Assembly: GCA_034440575.1 (NCBI GenBank)
Contig: JAOTOL010001633.1
Span: forward strand, 496,001-560,000
Direction of reading: 5' to 3'
Origin: Imbricaverruca yamaguchii
Taxonomy: Eukaryota > Arthropoda > Thecostraca > Neoverrucidae
DNA: 64,000 nucleotides
The position numbers and the translations under genes are program-made. The notes under the pieces are model-generated. The model was not told the origin of the DNA and made no database searches. It saw nothing but the letters and a program-made list of their open reading frames with translations. Positions 24,087-37,063 of this stretch are shown here, piece after piece. The first letter of the stretch is position 1; every line of letters starts with the position of its first letter.

Positions 24087-24272
24087 CGGCTACAAAAGTT
24101 CATCTGATCGGCCCGGTCCGGCTACAGTTCATCTGATCGGCCCGGTCCGGCTACAGTTCATCTGATCGGTCCGGTCCGGCTACAGAAGTTCATCTGATCA
24201 GCTCGGTCCGGCTACAGTTCTTCTGATCGGCCCGGTCCGGCTACAGTTCATCTGATCGGCCCGGCCCGGCTC
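24087..24272 (+). repeat. 29-bp minisatellite, about 6 units
   Basis: The unit CTACAGTTCATCTGATCGGC plus CCGGTCCGG repeats. Two units carry a few extra bases (CTACAGAAG). Confidence 0.88.
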
Positions 24273-24678
24273 AGCCGACTGTCACGATTCTGAAACAGAA
24301 ATTACCTTGGTGTTGCACAGTTTCGCTTTATAATTTCTTCACACTGAGCCAGGTGTGCTGTTTTTTTCCTGACAATTATTAACACCATTTTCCCTATGAA
24401 GTGCTCTTAATTTGGGTTCAAAGAAAGATGTTTGCGACATTTCCACTCCCAGGCAACATTGAACAGAGCCTCACGTTGCACCACAGCATGTCAGGCTCTA
24501 ATCTTTCCACTCAGCGCCGAATCTTCTCTATTCATTTTGAGATCTACCCACCTTCATCGCAATGCTTATCCACGAAATACCTCCCAATCTTTGTTCAAAG
24601 ACAGGGATCTGCGGCGGCCCTCCGGCGCACTGGCAACTCACGACACATTGGTAAAATAGCATGGCTATGATCGGCAAA

Positions 24679-24852
24679 TTATATATCAATTGATTCAAAA
24701 GCGACGATTTTGATCAGAAATGCAAAGATATTTTTCCGACGCTTGAACGTTATTGCCTTGATCATGGAAACAAGGCAAGATAGTCCAAACGTCGGGAAAT
24801 GTCTTTGAATTTCGATCAAAATACTATGTTTTTTCCATCAATTGATGTATAA
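24679..24852. repeat. 174-base imperfect hairpin, MITE-like
   Basis: 63-base arms (24679-24741 and 24790-24852) share TTATAYATCAATTGAT at the outside, then TTTTGATC and CAAAGAYATTT, and TCCGACG against CGTCGGG inside. The loop contains a second small hairpin, TTGCCTTG with CAAGGCAA. Confidence 0.75.
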
Positions 24853-26494
24853 CGTACCGCTCATCATCATACTATGTTTACCAATCTGTCTTTCCGACAA
24901 TTACTATTCATCTCCCCACGCAGCCGGCGTGGCGCGAAGCGGTGCTAATCCAGATGGTAGAGAACAAGCCCCTCCTCCAGCTGGGTTTAAACAGGCTTCT
25001 GGGTGCTAACTTGGATGCTACACTTGACATCCCTATTATTTTAGCACCATGCTCAAATTAAGAACGCATATGGTGCTTTAAATCCTGAGGTATGAACCGC
25101 GAGTGCCGATAGATGCTAAAGAAATGGCACCTTTCGCGGTGTTTTCTTTTGGAATCTACGGGTGCTGTATACAAATGAGTACCTTTTGGATGTTAATATT
25201 TTGGCTTGTTCCAATAAGTACCCGAGTTTGGCACTCTTAACTGCACTATGCAAGCATCTCATTGCTAACGCTGGTGTTAGAAAGAGCACAAAATGTTCAT
25301 ATGCCGCTATATTGCACTAATTTTGAGGATGCTATTGAGAAAATTAGCACTATTCCGGTGTAGATTGGGAGGAGGTGGGATAATGACATCATTTGGAGCA
25401 GTGATTGGTATCGCGACGGCTCGGAAAGTACCCCATTAAGAAGCGACAAGTGTGCTCTCCAGTGGTACTTCTCCCAAGCATGGTTGGCTAATCCGTAGCA
25501 CAAAGCAAAGTATTAAATAGTAGCGCCGTCCAAAGAATCACGCAAAATGATGGGATTGCGAATCTCTTTGCCAACCACAGCGCGTCAGATTCCCTTTCCC
25601 GCCATGCACCACACATTTGAATGATTGTACGCATCTCTTGACTTATAAGTGTATTCATAAACTTTGGTATCATTCGTAGCGGACTCAAGAGGCTGGATAA
25701 ACATTTCGGACAATTTCAGATCGCAGCGAATTCAGCCGAGAAATGCTATATCATCACGCTCTTTCACACCGTACCGGTCGCAGCCGGGAAGTGCACGTGG
25801 CTGGAAAGTGCTATAACTAACAACTTAAAACTGCAGCATCGAAACGTGCATAGCGGCTCACACCTCACGGGACAGCCGGGAAGCACAAGGTTTGGCTACA
25901 CGAACAGCAAATGGAAATAAGTGCACATAAATAGCAATGGAGAAAGGTACCCAAAAGCTAAACAACTACATAGCTACGTATTGCGCTTCACTTGCTATAC
26001 TAGGTTTGCGAAAGACGCTTACATCACTTGCTAGTTAAACATGAAAGCTCTATGCGGGTCACGAGCTCCACCATCTACCGTAATCATGCATGCCTGGATA
26101 CATGTCGCGAAAACGTTCAGCTTTTTTACGATTTTATATGGATCCCGAAAGGCAATATCGAGTAAACAAGCTATTGTTATCAAATCGTGCATTGGGGTTT
26201 CGAGGGAGGGGGCTCATTGGGAGGTAAGGATGTAATACGCGAGGTTACGGCTGTCAATATGCTCACCGTTAGTTGGTGGGCGATGACGTCGAACTGAACC
26301 AACAATTCCATTACTCTTTCGTTTAGCAGGTATGTGAAGAACAAGAAGCATTCTTCAGTGTTACAGCTTGCACAAACATATTTAGTTATTTTTCTCCACG
26401 TTTATGTTCAACAAGATAATTCGCAAGATTCAAAGGGTCCCTATCATCTCATTTTAAGGTTTCTATCAACTTTTTTGTGCGGAATATTTATCCC

Positions 26495-27665
26495 TCGGTG
26501 CGACAGGTGATGAGGTCCTCGGGAGCCTCCCTCAGGTCTATTTCGTGATAACGGCCGAATGAGTAGACGCAGAGACACAACATTCTCCATAGTTTCTTAT
26601 GTTTTGCATGTCGCGTTCAATTTTCGAGACGAGTAATGTTTCAAAATCTTCGAAGTGCCGCCACTTGGAGTAGATATGCACGTAGGCACTAGACTCAGAG
26701 TATCATTTCATTTCATCAATACGAACACATTTATATCCCATAACGTGTATTATGTTCAAGGTTACTGACCTGAAGATAGCCCAATTTCCTCGTTTTTATC
26801 GTATTAATTGGGGAAAATTAAAGTTGAGGAATTTTTCCTACAGAACATGATAAAAGCACGCAAGAAGCATTTTCAGAGAAGGAATGTGTCATAAGGCCAT
26901 AAATCACGTGTCATAAAAATGTCAATGACATAAGGCCAGTCAAAGTATCATGTACATTCTGCACAATGCCACTGTATAAAGAATGTTGCTGTTCCTTGTG
27001 AAGTATCTGAATTTGGTTGCAGCACCGCCGAAGTCGTACGACATAACATTGGGTGCCCAACCAATGACCTGAGATGGCCTGAATTTCATGAACTGATTAT
27101 ATTTGACCTGATTTAGCCTTTATTTGGAATTTCTTTTCAAGCACTATAAAGTTAGGCGCAGCCTGAAACGATCGTTTCATCAATCAATACATTGTGATAT
27201 TTCATTGTCACGATTCTTATTTCCATTCCATCTATCAATTCATTCCATTACTATAGATGACCAAAATGAGGTTCATCATTTCATCCATAGTCATTGTTCT
27301 GTAACGAGGTCACAAGCTGGATAATTTACAACAACAAAAAATGTATCAGCATCATGTCAGCTCATTGTAGAAAAAAAAAGAATATTGGAAATAAAAATAT
27401 TCACCTATTATGGCCTTCAATGGCATCAGCATGACCGAAAATGAAGAATAATATGTGATATTAGCTCTAGGCTGTGTTGGTTTCAGAATGGCAGTCTTCC
27501 CTGTGTCTCTGCGTGGTTTGGAAGTTGGGCTTGAAGCCTGAATTTGACCCGATCTGAAATACTATGTCTCGATCCTTTTTTCTGTGATCAATATAAATGC
27601 TCCATCTCCAGGGATTTAAACCGAGGTCCGTATACTGACCAAATGTGATCTTTGTTAACATCATT
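26495..27665 (+). repeat. R4 dispersed repeat, copy 2
   Basis: Shorter, uninterrupted relative of 21060-23830 in the same orientation (AATGAGTAGACGCAGAGACA, AAGTTAGGCGCAGCCTGAAA, CTCTAGGCTGTGTTGG, TGTGATCAATATAAATGC). It gives the empty sites for the inserts in copy 1. Confidence 0.6.
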
Positions 27666-30512
27666 ATCCGTAAATATGGAATGCTTCGGACTTTCTAAGA
27701 CGTTCTGCATTTTGTCCTATCTTACGTAGAACGAAAGTTAGAAGGGGCGATCAAGATTGCCTCCATGGGCGTATAAACCACTGGGGAAAGTGGGAAAGAC
27801 TTCCCCAGTAAAACCCAGAAGCCACAAATTTTATGGGGAATTTCCCCAGTAAAATCAAGGTTCACAGTTTGGCTTTTTTGGCAGACTGCGAGCACGGTCT
27901 GCATCTCTTTCACCGTCCGAAATTACTATGGATGAAAAACTCCAGGAGGTGATAAATGCATGCTTCTGGTAACAAAATAATGGTTGTGTTTTGGCTCGGC
28001 TAATAAATATTAGCAGTCACAGTCACGCAATTCGGCTGCATTGTGGATTACGTGACGTGACCTGATAGCGTGGATCTTTCAACGAATCAGACTCAATTTT
28101 ATCTGACGGATCTAAACACAAAAAGTAAGATGGTCCATTTATGGCGAGAATTATACAAATCTGGTGTGAAATCTTCGCTCCTCGGTCTTAGCATTGTACT
28201 GCTACACTCTACAGCCAGAGTTGCTTCCCATTTTAGACTAGCGACTCTCATGGTATATCTATTTATCTTGATGTCGGCGTTCAAACGTTACTGATCGGTG
28301 GCAACGCCTTTGGCGTGATGGCGCTTTATTGTCTCTCTGCATCTTTCTTATTAGGGGCGTCGCTAACGGGGCGGGGGATACGGCTAACTACCCCACCCCC
28401 ACCCCAACCACCTTACATGTCGCCGAAGGCCCCTTTTGGGGAAATACCGGCGCCCCTACGAGGCATAAAAAACGCGAGTTTTGAGCGACGTAGGCATGAC
28501 GTAAAATACGCAAAATATTTTTTTGTTTAATATTATCTTCTCAAAGAAGTAAAAATACACTGTCACCCACCCAATGGCGCCCAAGAGGACACAAATTGTG
28601 TCCGAGGATTCGAAAACACTCCCAATTGACCACCGTCTGGCCAAAGGGGTGCCCCGAAATACACAAATGTTCGAAATGCGCAAAAAAGGCATGACACCCC
28701 TAACGAGAGTGGCACCTCAACAAGGAGTGGTGGTGCCTCTACGAGGAATTGGTTCCCCTCACTATTGTATATGTAACGAAGCCCTCTTCTCATTTCTGAA
28801 TAAGGTACATGTATTGCTTCACTGGCTTATTCAAGGGTGCATGAGGGACCATGACCCCCTTTACCAGCTATTTGTGGGATCATTTTGTACAAAGGCGGAA
28901 TTTTCTTGGAAAATTTTCCTACAGTATTGTGTTTAAATTAATCCCAAGGTTAGATTATATTCAAGACGGACAGGCATAAAACTTGCCTTTTTCACCAATA
29001 CAGTTTTTAATAACACCTTTTGACTGTAAAACAGAAACAGCAATGTCCCGCTCAATAGGGAAACTTCCGATAGTTACTGGGAACCGCCTGAGGCACACCA
29101 TTGGATCTAAGGATGGGGAGGGGCAGGCCCAAAAGATAAATAGCCAACAAGCTCTGATTTTTAGAGATAAAAAAGTACGGAAGTACTTACTACTCGGATT
29201 GTGTTAAAAACCAAACGGATGCCATTACAAATATGCTATCAAACTAGGTACCTCCCACATTGAAAACAACCCTTTGTGTTTGACAAGTCTTTGTTTTTAA
29301 AGAATCAATCAAGATAAGCAAACGCTAAAAGTTTCATTAAAATATCTGTGTCCGTTAAAGCGTGACGACTGGTTGAACTTTTTTGGAGGTGACCTCACTT
29401 GACCTTGACTGACTCGTTGACCCTAGATGACCTGACATAAACATTTTGAATCAGCATGTCAAACTTATGTGGGAAAATGTATGCCAAATTTGGGCGCGCT
29501 ACCGCGCGCCGTTCGTCCGCTATCCGCGAAAAACCTGAGGGGAGGGGGGGCGGTTGAAGACCCCCTTCCCGAGACGGGACGGGTTAACCAGCTGCCATAT
29601 TAAGATGTGAGATCGGTGTACTGCAAGGCATCACTTGTGACTTGATGTACTTAATATCTGTTATCTGATTTCAGTTGTAATATAAATGAAAAGACGTGGT
29701 GTGGCCTCCGGGCCATTGGATAAATTCTTTCATAAATCATCCAAGATTGGTAACTTAATGAAGCACTCAAATACATTGTTCAGGTTCCTAGAATCAAATT
29801 GATTGTCGCGATACAATTATACATTTAGATGAAGAAAGTGTAACCGTACCTCTCAATATATCATTAAAGAAGTATGGCCTTTTCTTCCTAGTTAAACCTA
29901 GTACATTCAATAAAAATATGCTTGCTCAATTGTGTATGCTTAATGGGTATCGTTGTCGCTGGAAGGGATTTCTTGCTCAATGCTCAGGATTTCCGAACAT
30001 TCATGTGCTTAGGTATGCTCTCATATTCTGACATCAATAGCAGTACAGAATTACCCAAATTTTATAGTCCACATTGTCCTACTGTTGTTGGGGCAGAAAA
30101 TGATCCGGTGGTAATGTATTTTCGGAATTATCGCAAACATGCCATGTTTGCAAGGCAAATGCGTCTGGGTTTAGGGTCTGAGCGGATTTTCCCCTTGTGC
30201 CGATGCTCTCGGGTCGATGCCTTTAAAGGCAAAACCGTGTGGTGATGATGTGTGTTATAATAGGATAGGCGTTGCCGCCTGGTACCAGGTACGGTCAATT
30301 TGTGACCACTGCTGATGCTTCTATTGCCGTGTTTGTTCGAGGAGTCGCGGTAATACACTTTTTCCAAAAGTGAAACCGAGCTATTGCCAATGGCTTGCGA
30401 GCGTATTTTCTAATCGTTTTGCATACAGCATAAAACATGATCGAATCTCCTCTTTGTTGATAGCAGATCCATTCCTCGGTGACGTACCTACTCAACCCAA
30501 AGCCTTGAACAT
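27666..30512. other. Unassigned, includes a G/C-run tandem near 28350-28760
   Basis: At 28350-28760 phrases such as GGCGCCCCTACGAGGCATAA and GTGGTGCCTCTACGAGGAAT recur loosely, like satellite debris. 29590-30512 is AT-rich with no gene. R3 copy C is listed separately. Confidence 0.35.
29310..29587 (+). repeat. R3 dispersed repeat, copy C, 5'-truncated
   Basis: Starts at AGATAAGCAAACGCTAAAAG and keeps the end common to all copies, through GCGCGCCGTTCGTCCGCTAT to GACGGGACGGGTTAA. Truncation at one end with a constant other end suggests a retroposed unit. Confidence 0.8.
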
Positions 30513-30533
30513 TGAATCCAGTGTGTCAGTTCA

Positions 30534-31500
30534 GATGCGACAGTGTTCGCTCCTGCTGCGGTGAGCGCTGCTACGAGTCCTACTCCTGCCGTCGGCAGAC
30601 CTTATCAACCTCCTGCATCGGCCATCCAGAGACAAGTGACATGCGGCCAGTAGTACAGCTTCATGAACAGGTGGTGCAGAGAATATCCATGGCTGCATTA
30701 CTGCCCGGTGAAGGAGAGGATGCTACGCCTCCAGTGCATGCGGTACGAGAAGATTGACCTGAACAAGCACTGCCGAAAGACGGCTTCCACCAAAGATGGT
30801 TTCGGCAACTGGAAGAGGGGAGACGAGCTGCTGAAAGGGCACAACGGCTCGCGATACCACAAAGAGGCCGTCTACACCCTGATCAGCAACAAACACTCCG
30901 TCTCCACCATGGTGTCCTCCGCCGCCCAAAACTCCCAGAAAGAAGCCTCAGAAGCTCTCATCAAAATCATCACGAGCATCATGCTGTTAGGTCGCCAGGG
31001 CCTCGCATTGTGTGGACATGAACTGAACGAAGGCAACCTGCATGAATTGCTGCAGCTGCGCTCCGAAGACTACGTGACCCTGGTCGAGCGGCTGAAACGG
31101 CGTGAGACTTTTACTGGTCCAGCGATCCAAAACGAGCTCCTGGGCCTCATCAGCAACCGAGTCGTCCGAGATGTCATATCAGAAGTGACCGACGACGGGC
31201 CAAGTCCGTTCTCCGTGATCGTGGACGGCAGCCAGGACGTGAGCGGGATTGAACAAGAGGCGATCTGTGTGCGGTACACCATGGCGGAGTTGGACGTCCT
31301 GGAACAATTTGTCGGCTTTTATGAGCCGCCATCCACCACCGGCGCGGCCATTGCCAACATGATTGAAGACGCGCTGCTCCGACTGGGCCGGTTAATGAAC
31401 CAGCTCCGAGGTCTCGCCTTTGATGGGGCATCAAACATGAAAGGACAATTCAAGGGCGCGCAAGCCATGCTGCAGGAGAAACAGCCGCAAGCTCTTTTTA
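30534..31500 (+). pseudogene. hAT transposase fragment, TTF-finger/DUF4371 (ZMYM1-like) type
   Basis: The main frame runs 30663-31562. It shows a TTF-type zinc-finger region (PWLHYC at residues 9-14, GFGNWKRGDELLKGH at 46-60) followed by a DUF4371-like RNase-H-fold segment: FSVIVDGSQDVSG at 183-195, FVGFYEPPSTTG at 216-227 and LAFDGASNMKGQFKGAQ at 251-267. D188 and D254 match the first two catalytic acids. The third, the hAT dimerisation domain and everything after QALF are missing, so the copy is truncated near 31497. The same frame continues upstream to 30516 but is cut by TAG at 30651. In MLRLQC an Arg stands where related proteins usually have the first Cys of a CxxC pair. It is a dead copy. 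I could not find its terminal repeats. Confidence 0.8.
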
Positions 31501-31564
31501 ATTACCATAGATGGGTTTTTGCTTTGCGGCGCAGAGATCTGATGACATCAAAAGCGTGCTGATA

Positions 31565-34249
31565 CCGAAGGCTCAATATACACATCTTTGAAGTGATAAT
31601 GTATCTTTGAACGATGCCTTCTTCGCCGTCTGACAAATTAAACCAAATCAATGCGATATTTATAGCCAGTTGTCATAGGTCTGCCTGCTGAGTCGGAGTG
31701 GGTCGGAGTCCAGGAACGGATCTACGTTCAGGCACAATGTGCACGTCTCCTCCCCTAAAGGATCTATTTTTCGCGAAAATATTGCATGAAAGTGCGATTT
31801 GTTCGAAAACTATACACATTGTATCATAAAAATACTTGCTTAAGCCGTCTCTTACATCGTGAGCTGTCCAATTTCGATGAGTTTTCGAAAATCGAAGATG
31901 ACTTTTAGAAAGAGTGCCCCTCCCAAACCAATGTGCCCCTCCCATACCGAGCTTATGGATCCGACCATGCCATAATCAGTAATTTTTAGGAAATTGCGAC
32001 CAAAAAAGAGCGAAATACGGCCATGTTAGAATGAAGTGGACGAAATCCGGGGCGTTTTTTGGGGGTGAGGCATACAAATGGTGACGTCCTTCAGAAAGTT
32101 TCCACAGTAACTTTGAATCCGTGGATACGCCCCTGATTGCCTCTTCTTGATTTGGCGAAGGTCGATATGCCAACCGGCTCAGCGAGGGGCAATATTTGGG
32201 GAAAGGCCTTGAGCCACCAACATCCAGATCGCACCGAAACAGCTGTCCCTATTCTCGTCTATGTAAAATGCAAATGTTCCTGGTTAAACTTTACTAAGAG
32301 CGTGCACATTTCCAGGAATGTATATTTTCGGATTGCGATCGCCCGCTATAGACTGACCGAACGAACGAACCTTAGGTTCTCTTACGACGCACTCGGCTGC
32401 TAAGCCACACAATGTCGCCAACTTCTCACGCCAGTTGGTCGCTGACGGCCTCGGCAATTCCGCCGTTATGGGATTCGTATCCACGATCTTTCAATCAAGA
32501 ATCCACCGCCCTACCGACTGAGCTAACGTGACCCCACTCTACACTGATTTGTCCAAATAAACGTTTGACCTTTTCATGGCTCACTGAAATCATTTACCTT
32601 ATTTGACCAATGATGACTGCTGTTTGCCGTTGACTTCCGCCAAATTCATGTGTTTAACCCAATCCATTGTCCATCCAATTGCATAGCGTGGTTATGACCA
32701 ATGGACACATGTTTGCAATATCGCCTGTCAATATCGCCTCTACCTTCTGGTTGATGAAGTCACTGACGCTTGCCAACCGGTACATCTCGTTATGGAACTG
32801 AAAATATATTCGGAATGAAAAAGCAACCAGTCATGCCGAGTGGGGTGTGGTGGAGTTGGGCGAACTTCAACAGAAGTAACCTATTTTCGTGATGCTTTCT
32901 GGTTGGCAAGACACGGTGGAGGAATAAATCCACGATTTAAATGCTTGTATTTTCTTTAAAAAACGTTACATATACAGAAACTTAGCTTGCCATGCTGCAG
33001 CACAAAAATAGTCAGGAGGAAGAAACAGGGGACGATGAGCGTACTCTGTGCATCACGCAGCCGGGCTGGCAAGACAAAGTGACTCACCCATCTGTCCGCG
33101 AGCGGCCGACGAATGACGACAGCAATTTGACGTGATCCCCAGTTTTCACACTCAGTCGGCATATGCGGCCCCGCTCGTAATAGCATCACATCACAAGCTC
33201 AACGAATCGCAAGCGTTGCCTGCATTTTCACAGCTCCGTCGGTGTCCGGCGCGGATGCTGAACACAACACCATGCTGCACCTCGCAGCGCTCGCGGGCTC
33301 AGTGATGGAGCGAAGCTAACGCGGGAACGGCGTCGTGGCGCCAGATCCGAACATGTTTAAAACTTGTCGCTAATTAGCAGGTCATTGGAGGAATATTTGC
33401 ACATTTATGCGCAAATAACTATTCATTTATTTCTCCAAGCACATTTACGTCACATACTGAGCTACTCTTTCAAGCACTCGCACTCTTTACAGCGTTCTCT
33501 GTTAGTGACGCGCTACTGACGCTCGGCATCATTGTGTGCAATCTGGTACTCGTCTGTAGTATACCGCACATCATGGTGACTATTATTAGTTTGTGCTATC
33601 TGGGGAGCAGCCAAGACTTCCTCCTGAAGGGTGACCGACCCGAATCAAATGCGACAAAAAAACGTTTTCGGCGCCAGAAGCGCGTCAAAAATTTCCGTTT
33701 TTTGTAATGAAGATCTAAAAGCTTTCTGCTTGATTTGGTCCATTCTTGGTTGCTTAGGTGGATGGCGTGCTGCCCCTTGACTGCCCCTGTATGGTATGTT
33801 AATGCACGCTAGTATCTTGCAACATTCTTAATACCGTTGTGCTTGGAACAAGCATGCATTCATGAGTTGCTGGAGCCAAACTTGCAACACAGCGTAACGC
33901 TTGATCTCACTCTTCCAGCGCCCACATAGACGCCTTATGCTAACAATACGCACCTTCAGCCAGGGGTTCTATGTACTTCTGAGGGGCTAGGGCACCCTCA
34001 ATGCTCGTTTCCCCAATAAGTTGAGCTTTTAAAATGCGACCCTATGGAGTGTGCAAAATCCATTTGAACCCGTTTTCACGCATTTTCAGAATGTGTCCTC
34101 CCCCTCAACCAAATAATCTTCAGGAATAAACGCTAGTGGCTTCAGACTGCGGTGTCAGACTATTGAAGGTGCCGGCCCCTACAGAATGGGCCGGCCCTAC
34201 AGGTTGAAGGAATCGCGCCTGTGGTGGCGGCCTAGCAGAAGAGCGAGAC
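31565..34249. other. Unassigned
   Basis: Only the SINE at 32330-32533 is recognisable. The phrase GGCGCCAGAAGCGCGTCAAA at 33670 recurs as GGCGCTCGAAGCGCGCCAAA at 39072, so another old dispersed repeat is present. Confidence 0.35.
32330..32533 (-). mobile_element. Second type of tRNA-derived SINE
   Basis: On the minus strand it starts GTCACGTTAGCTCAGTCGGT (box A: TAGCTCAGTCGG) and reaches GTGGATACGAATCCC (box B). A unique body of about 130 bases follows. It does not fold as a sound tRNA. The body length is a guess. Confidence 0.6.
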
Positions 34250-34640
34250 TGGAGACGGCTGCCGACTGGGCTGTAGGTAGACTCTGGAGGCGGTTGCCGA
34301 TGAGACGGTAGGTAGACTCTGGAGACGGCTGCCGATGAGACGGTAGGTAGACTCTGGAGACGGCTGTCGACGAGACGGTAGGTAGACTCTTGCGGCGGCT
34401 GCCGATGGGACGGTAGGTAGACTCTGGAGATGGCTGCCGACTGGACGGTATGTAGACTCTAGCGTCGGCTGCCGATGAGACGGTAGGTAGACTCTGGAGG
34501 CGGCTGCCGATGAGACGGTAGGTAGACTCTTGCGGCGGCTGCTGATGGGACGGTAGGTAGACTCTGGAGGCGGCTGCCGATGAGACGGTAGGCAGACTCT
34601 GGAGACGGCTGCCGATGAGACGGTAGGTAGACTATAGCGG
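34250..34640 (+). repeat. 35-bp minisatellite, about 11 units
   Basis: The unit CTGCCGATGAGACGGTAGGT plus AGACTCTGGAGACGG repeats with a few substitutions. The array abuts the CG-rich island at 34640. Confidence 0.88.
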
Positions 34641-35020
34641 CGGCTGTTGACTCGCCGCAGGGTACGGACGCATTATGGCGCGCATCTGACTGCGCGGGGC
34701 GCCCTGGACCGGCGGCGGCGGCGGCGGCGCCGATTTGGCCGCCCAGCCGAGCGGCAGAAGGGCCATCTCATCTGGCGGCCTCCCCGCCGCCGTCTGCACT
34801 TGCCTGATTGTGCCCGGTCGGCGCAGAGGGGAGCCGCCGGCAGACGCGATTAATTCATATGACATATTATGACCTGAATAAAACATGACGCCGCGGGGCG
34901 ACCGCGCCGCGCCGGCACCCTTGCTCGCCGGAAGCGCAAACGCGGCGGACCGAATCGCGATCAGCGCCGACACGCTCGCGCTCCGAGGTGGGACGGCACA
35001 AGTCGCATCACAACACAGCG
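34640..35020. other. CG-rich island with a (GGC)n run
   Basis: It holds CCGGCGGCGGCGGCGGCGGC at about 34710 and long CpG-rich stretches. A minus-strand open frame (35048-34632) spans it and contains APPPPPPVQGAP. I see no homology, and the frame stops in the neighbouring minisatellite. Confidence 0.4.
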
Positions 35021-35512
35021 GCAGTCTGGCAATATTCAGAATCCACAAAATTGGTCAGCTTTCCTCTTAATGCCCATGGGTCTAATTTGCTATTGTTGAG
35101 ACTATGGCCGACAGAGTTTGAAGTCATTGAACCTTTTCGGGGTCAGAGAACGGGAGTTTATTCATGCAATAGACAAAACATTGCTGTCAATATAGGACCC
35201 AACGTGACACAGATCCGCCATCACACTGATAAAGATAATACGCGACTGACCTTAATTGACTTCGGAAATATAAATACATAGATATTGCGGGGACGGACTG
35301 TTTGTTATGCTCTATGCTGGCGGTGGTATGATTTATGAGCACATTCTACGCATATTTCTGCCCACATAATAGCCACATTGTTGGACGGACCAGCCGACAA
35401 ATCCCCCTTCGCTGGGCTGGGGGGTCTCTTCAACACCCCCCTAACTTCCTGCCTTCGCAAGCTGCGATAAATTGCAGAAGACCATTAGGAAACTCTGGTC
35501 ACGGAGAGCCAA

Positions 35513-35671
<159 letters not shown>

Positions 35672-36079
35672 TATGCATACATATATTTCAGTGTGGAACT
35701 GTCTTGATCTCGTCGTGCAGTCACTGGTGTTTGTATGGTGTTAAGAGACCCGCTATTGCTCGTCGACAACTCGCTGACGACTCTGGCGAGTTTGAGAACC
35801 GCGCATTTATAGAGTAAGTTGCATGCTCAGACATAATTTTCAGGCAGTAACATGCTCGATGACAAGGTGCTTCATAGGTGTAACGCGACACCCTGGAGGT
35901 TCTTCAGCCACTTTTCCTTTCAGTACCGACTTGTTTATCTCATGGTTTATCTTCGTGGACTCAAGGTATTTTTGACGGACTAACGCAATGTGGAAGGCCC
36001 CGATGTGTCTATTTACTGCGGCGGCGCGTTCTTATGACCGTGTCGCTTTCTGCGGGCCAGGCCTGATTTTGAGGTTATC

Positions 36080-36980
36080 ATGCTTTATCCGGGGCCAACT
36101 TTGTTTTCAGCGTCCCACCGCGATTTGTTGGTCTTCGGTTGCTTTCTAGGGCTCCCGGAGTGTGTATTTAGGACACCGAGGCATATTCTAAAGCAGTGTC
36201 GTTTTTTGCTGGGCCGGTGTGTTTTGAAGGGTTCCGGTACGTGTTCGGGCTCCGGTAGCTTTAAGTGCATCGCTGTGTTTAGCTAGGGGTCCCCGACAGG
36301 ATGTTTTTGCTGGGAATTATCTGAGGGACTAGTGCGATTGTAGGAGGCTCCGGTCCGATTTGTGGGGGTTCAGGCACGGTTTTTTTCGGGCCTAGGCGCG
36401 AGTTTTCTGAGCCCTGATGCATTACCGGGGCCCTGATACGAGTCAACGAGATCATGATGCAAGCTTTATGGGCTCGAGGCGACTTTTTCTAGATCTTTTC
36501 TGAGATTACTTTTAGCCCTGGTTAGTTGTTTAATTGTTTAATTGTAGACTGTTTAATTGCTCGGACTGTTTAATTGCTCGGACCCCTCGGATCATTTCTT
36601 TCACGTTCCATTGTGATTTTTTGGGGAACCCACTTCATTGATTTGAGAATCCGATGCAAGTATTTTAGTCTCCCGACTGGAGTTTTTGGGGTCCATACGA
36701 CGTATTTGGGGGACTCCGGTGCGATTCTTCGAAACGCCGGCACGTTTTTGGGCCCAGGTACGTTTTTTTAGGGGGGAGGGACCCGATGCGGTTTTTTATG
36801 CCCCACAAATTTGTCGGGGCTCCATGGTCGATAGTAAGGACCACTGGTGTGGTATTTGGGACTCCAGAGCGATTTTGCGTGCCCAGGTTGATCTTTTGGG
36901 CCCCGCTGAATTTTCGTGGCATCGATTTATATTTTGGTCTCGGTTTGATTGTGGGACTCCAGAGTGATTGTTTGGGACTC
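36080..36980 (-). repeat. ~32-bp satellite, block 2 (inverted)
   Basis: Here the family reads as its complement, for example GGGACTCCAGAGTGATT followed by TTTGGGACTC, with G-rich then T-rich halves alternating. The block ends shortly before a TA microsatellite at 37025. Confidence 0.65.
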
Positions 36981-37020
36981 TGACGCAAATTGTCCAAGCC
37001 CGAACAACATGGCCATGTCG

Positions 37021-37024
<4 letters not shown>

Positions 37025-37060
<36 letters not shown>
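37025..37060. repeat. (TA)n microsatellite
   Basis: 36 bases of alternating TA just beyond satellite block 2. Confidence 0.95.

Positions 37061-37063
<3 letters not shown>

Larger units (their letters stand above)
23831..26494. other. Unassigned between the R4 copies
   Basis: Contains the 29-bp minisatellite and the hairpin listed separately. The remainder, including 25000-26450, shows no repeat shared within the window and no protein I recognise. Confidence 0.35.

Noticed and set aside
30651..30662. Selenocysteine or readthrough at the TAG in the transposase frame
   Set aside because: No supporting signal. A simple inactivating mutation explains it.
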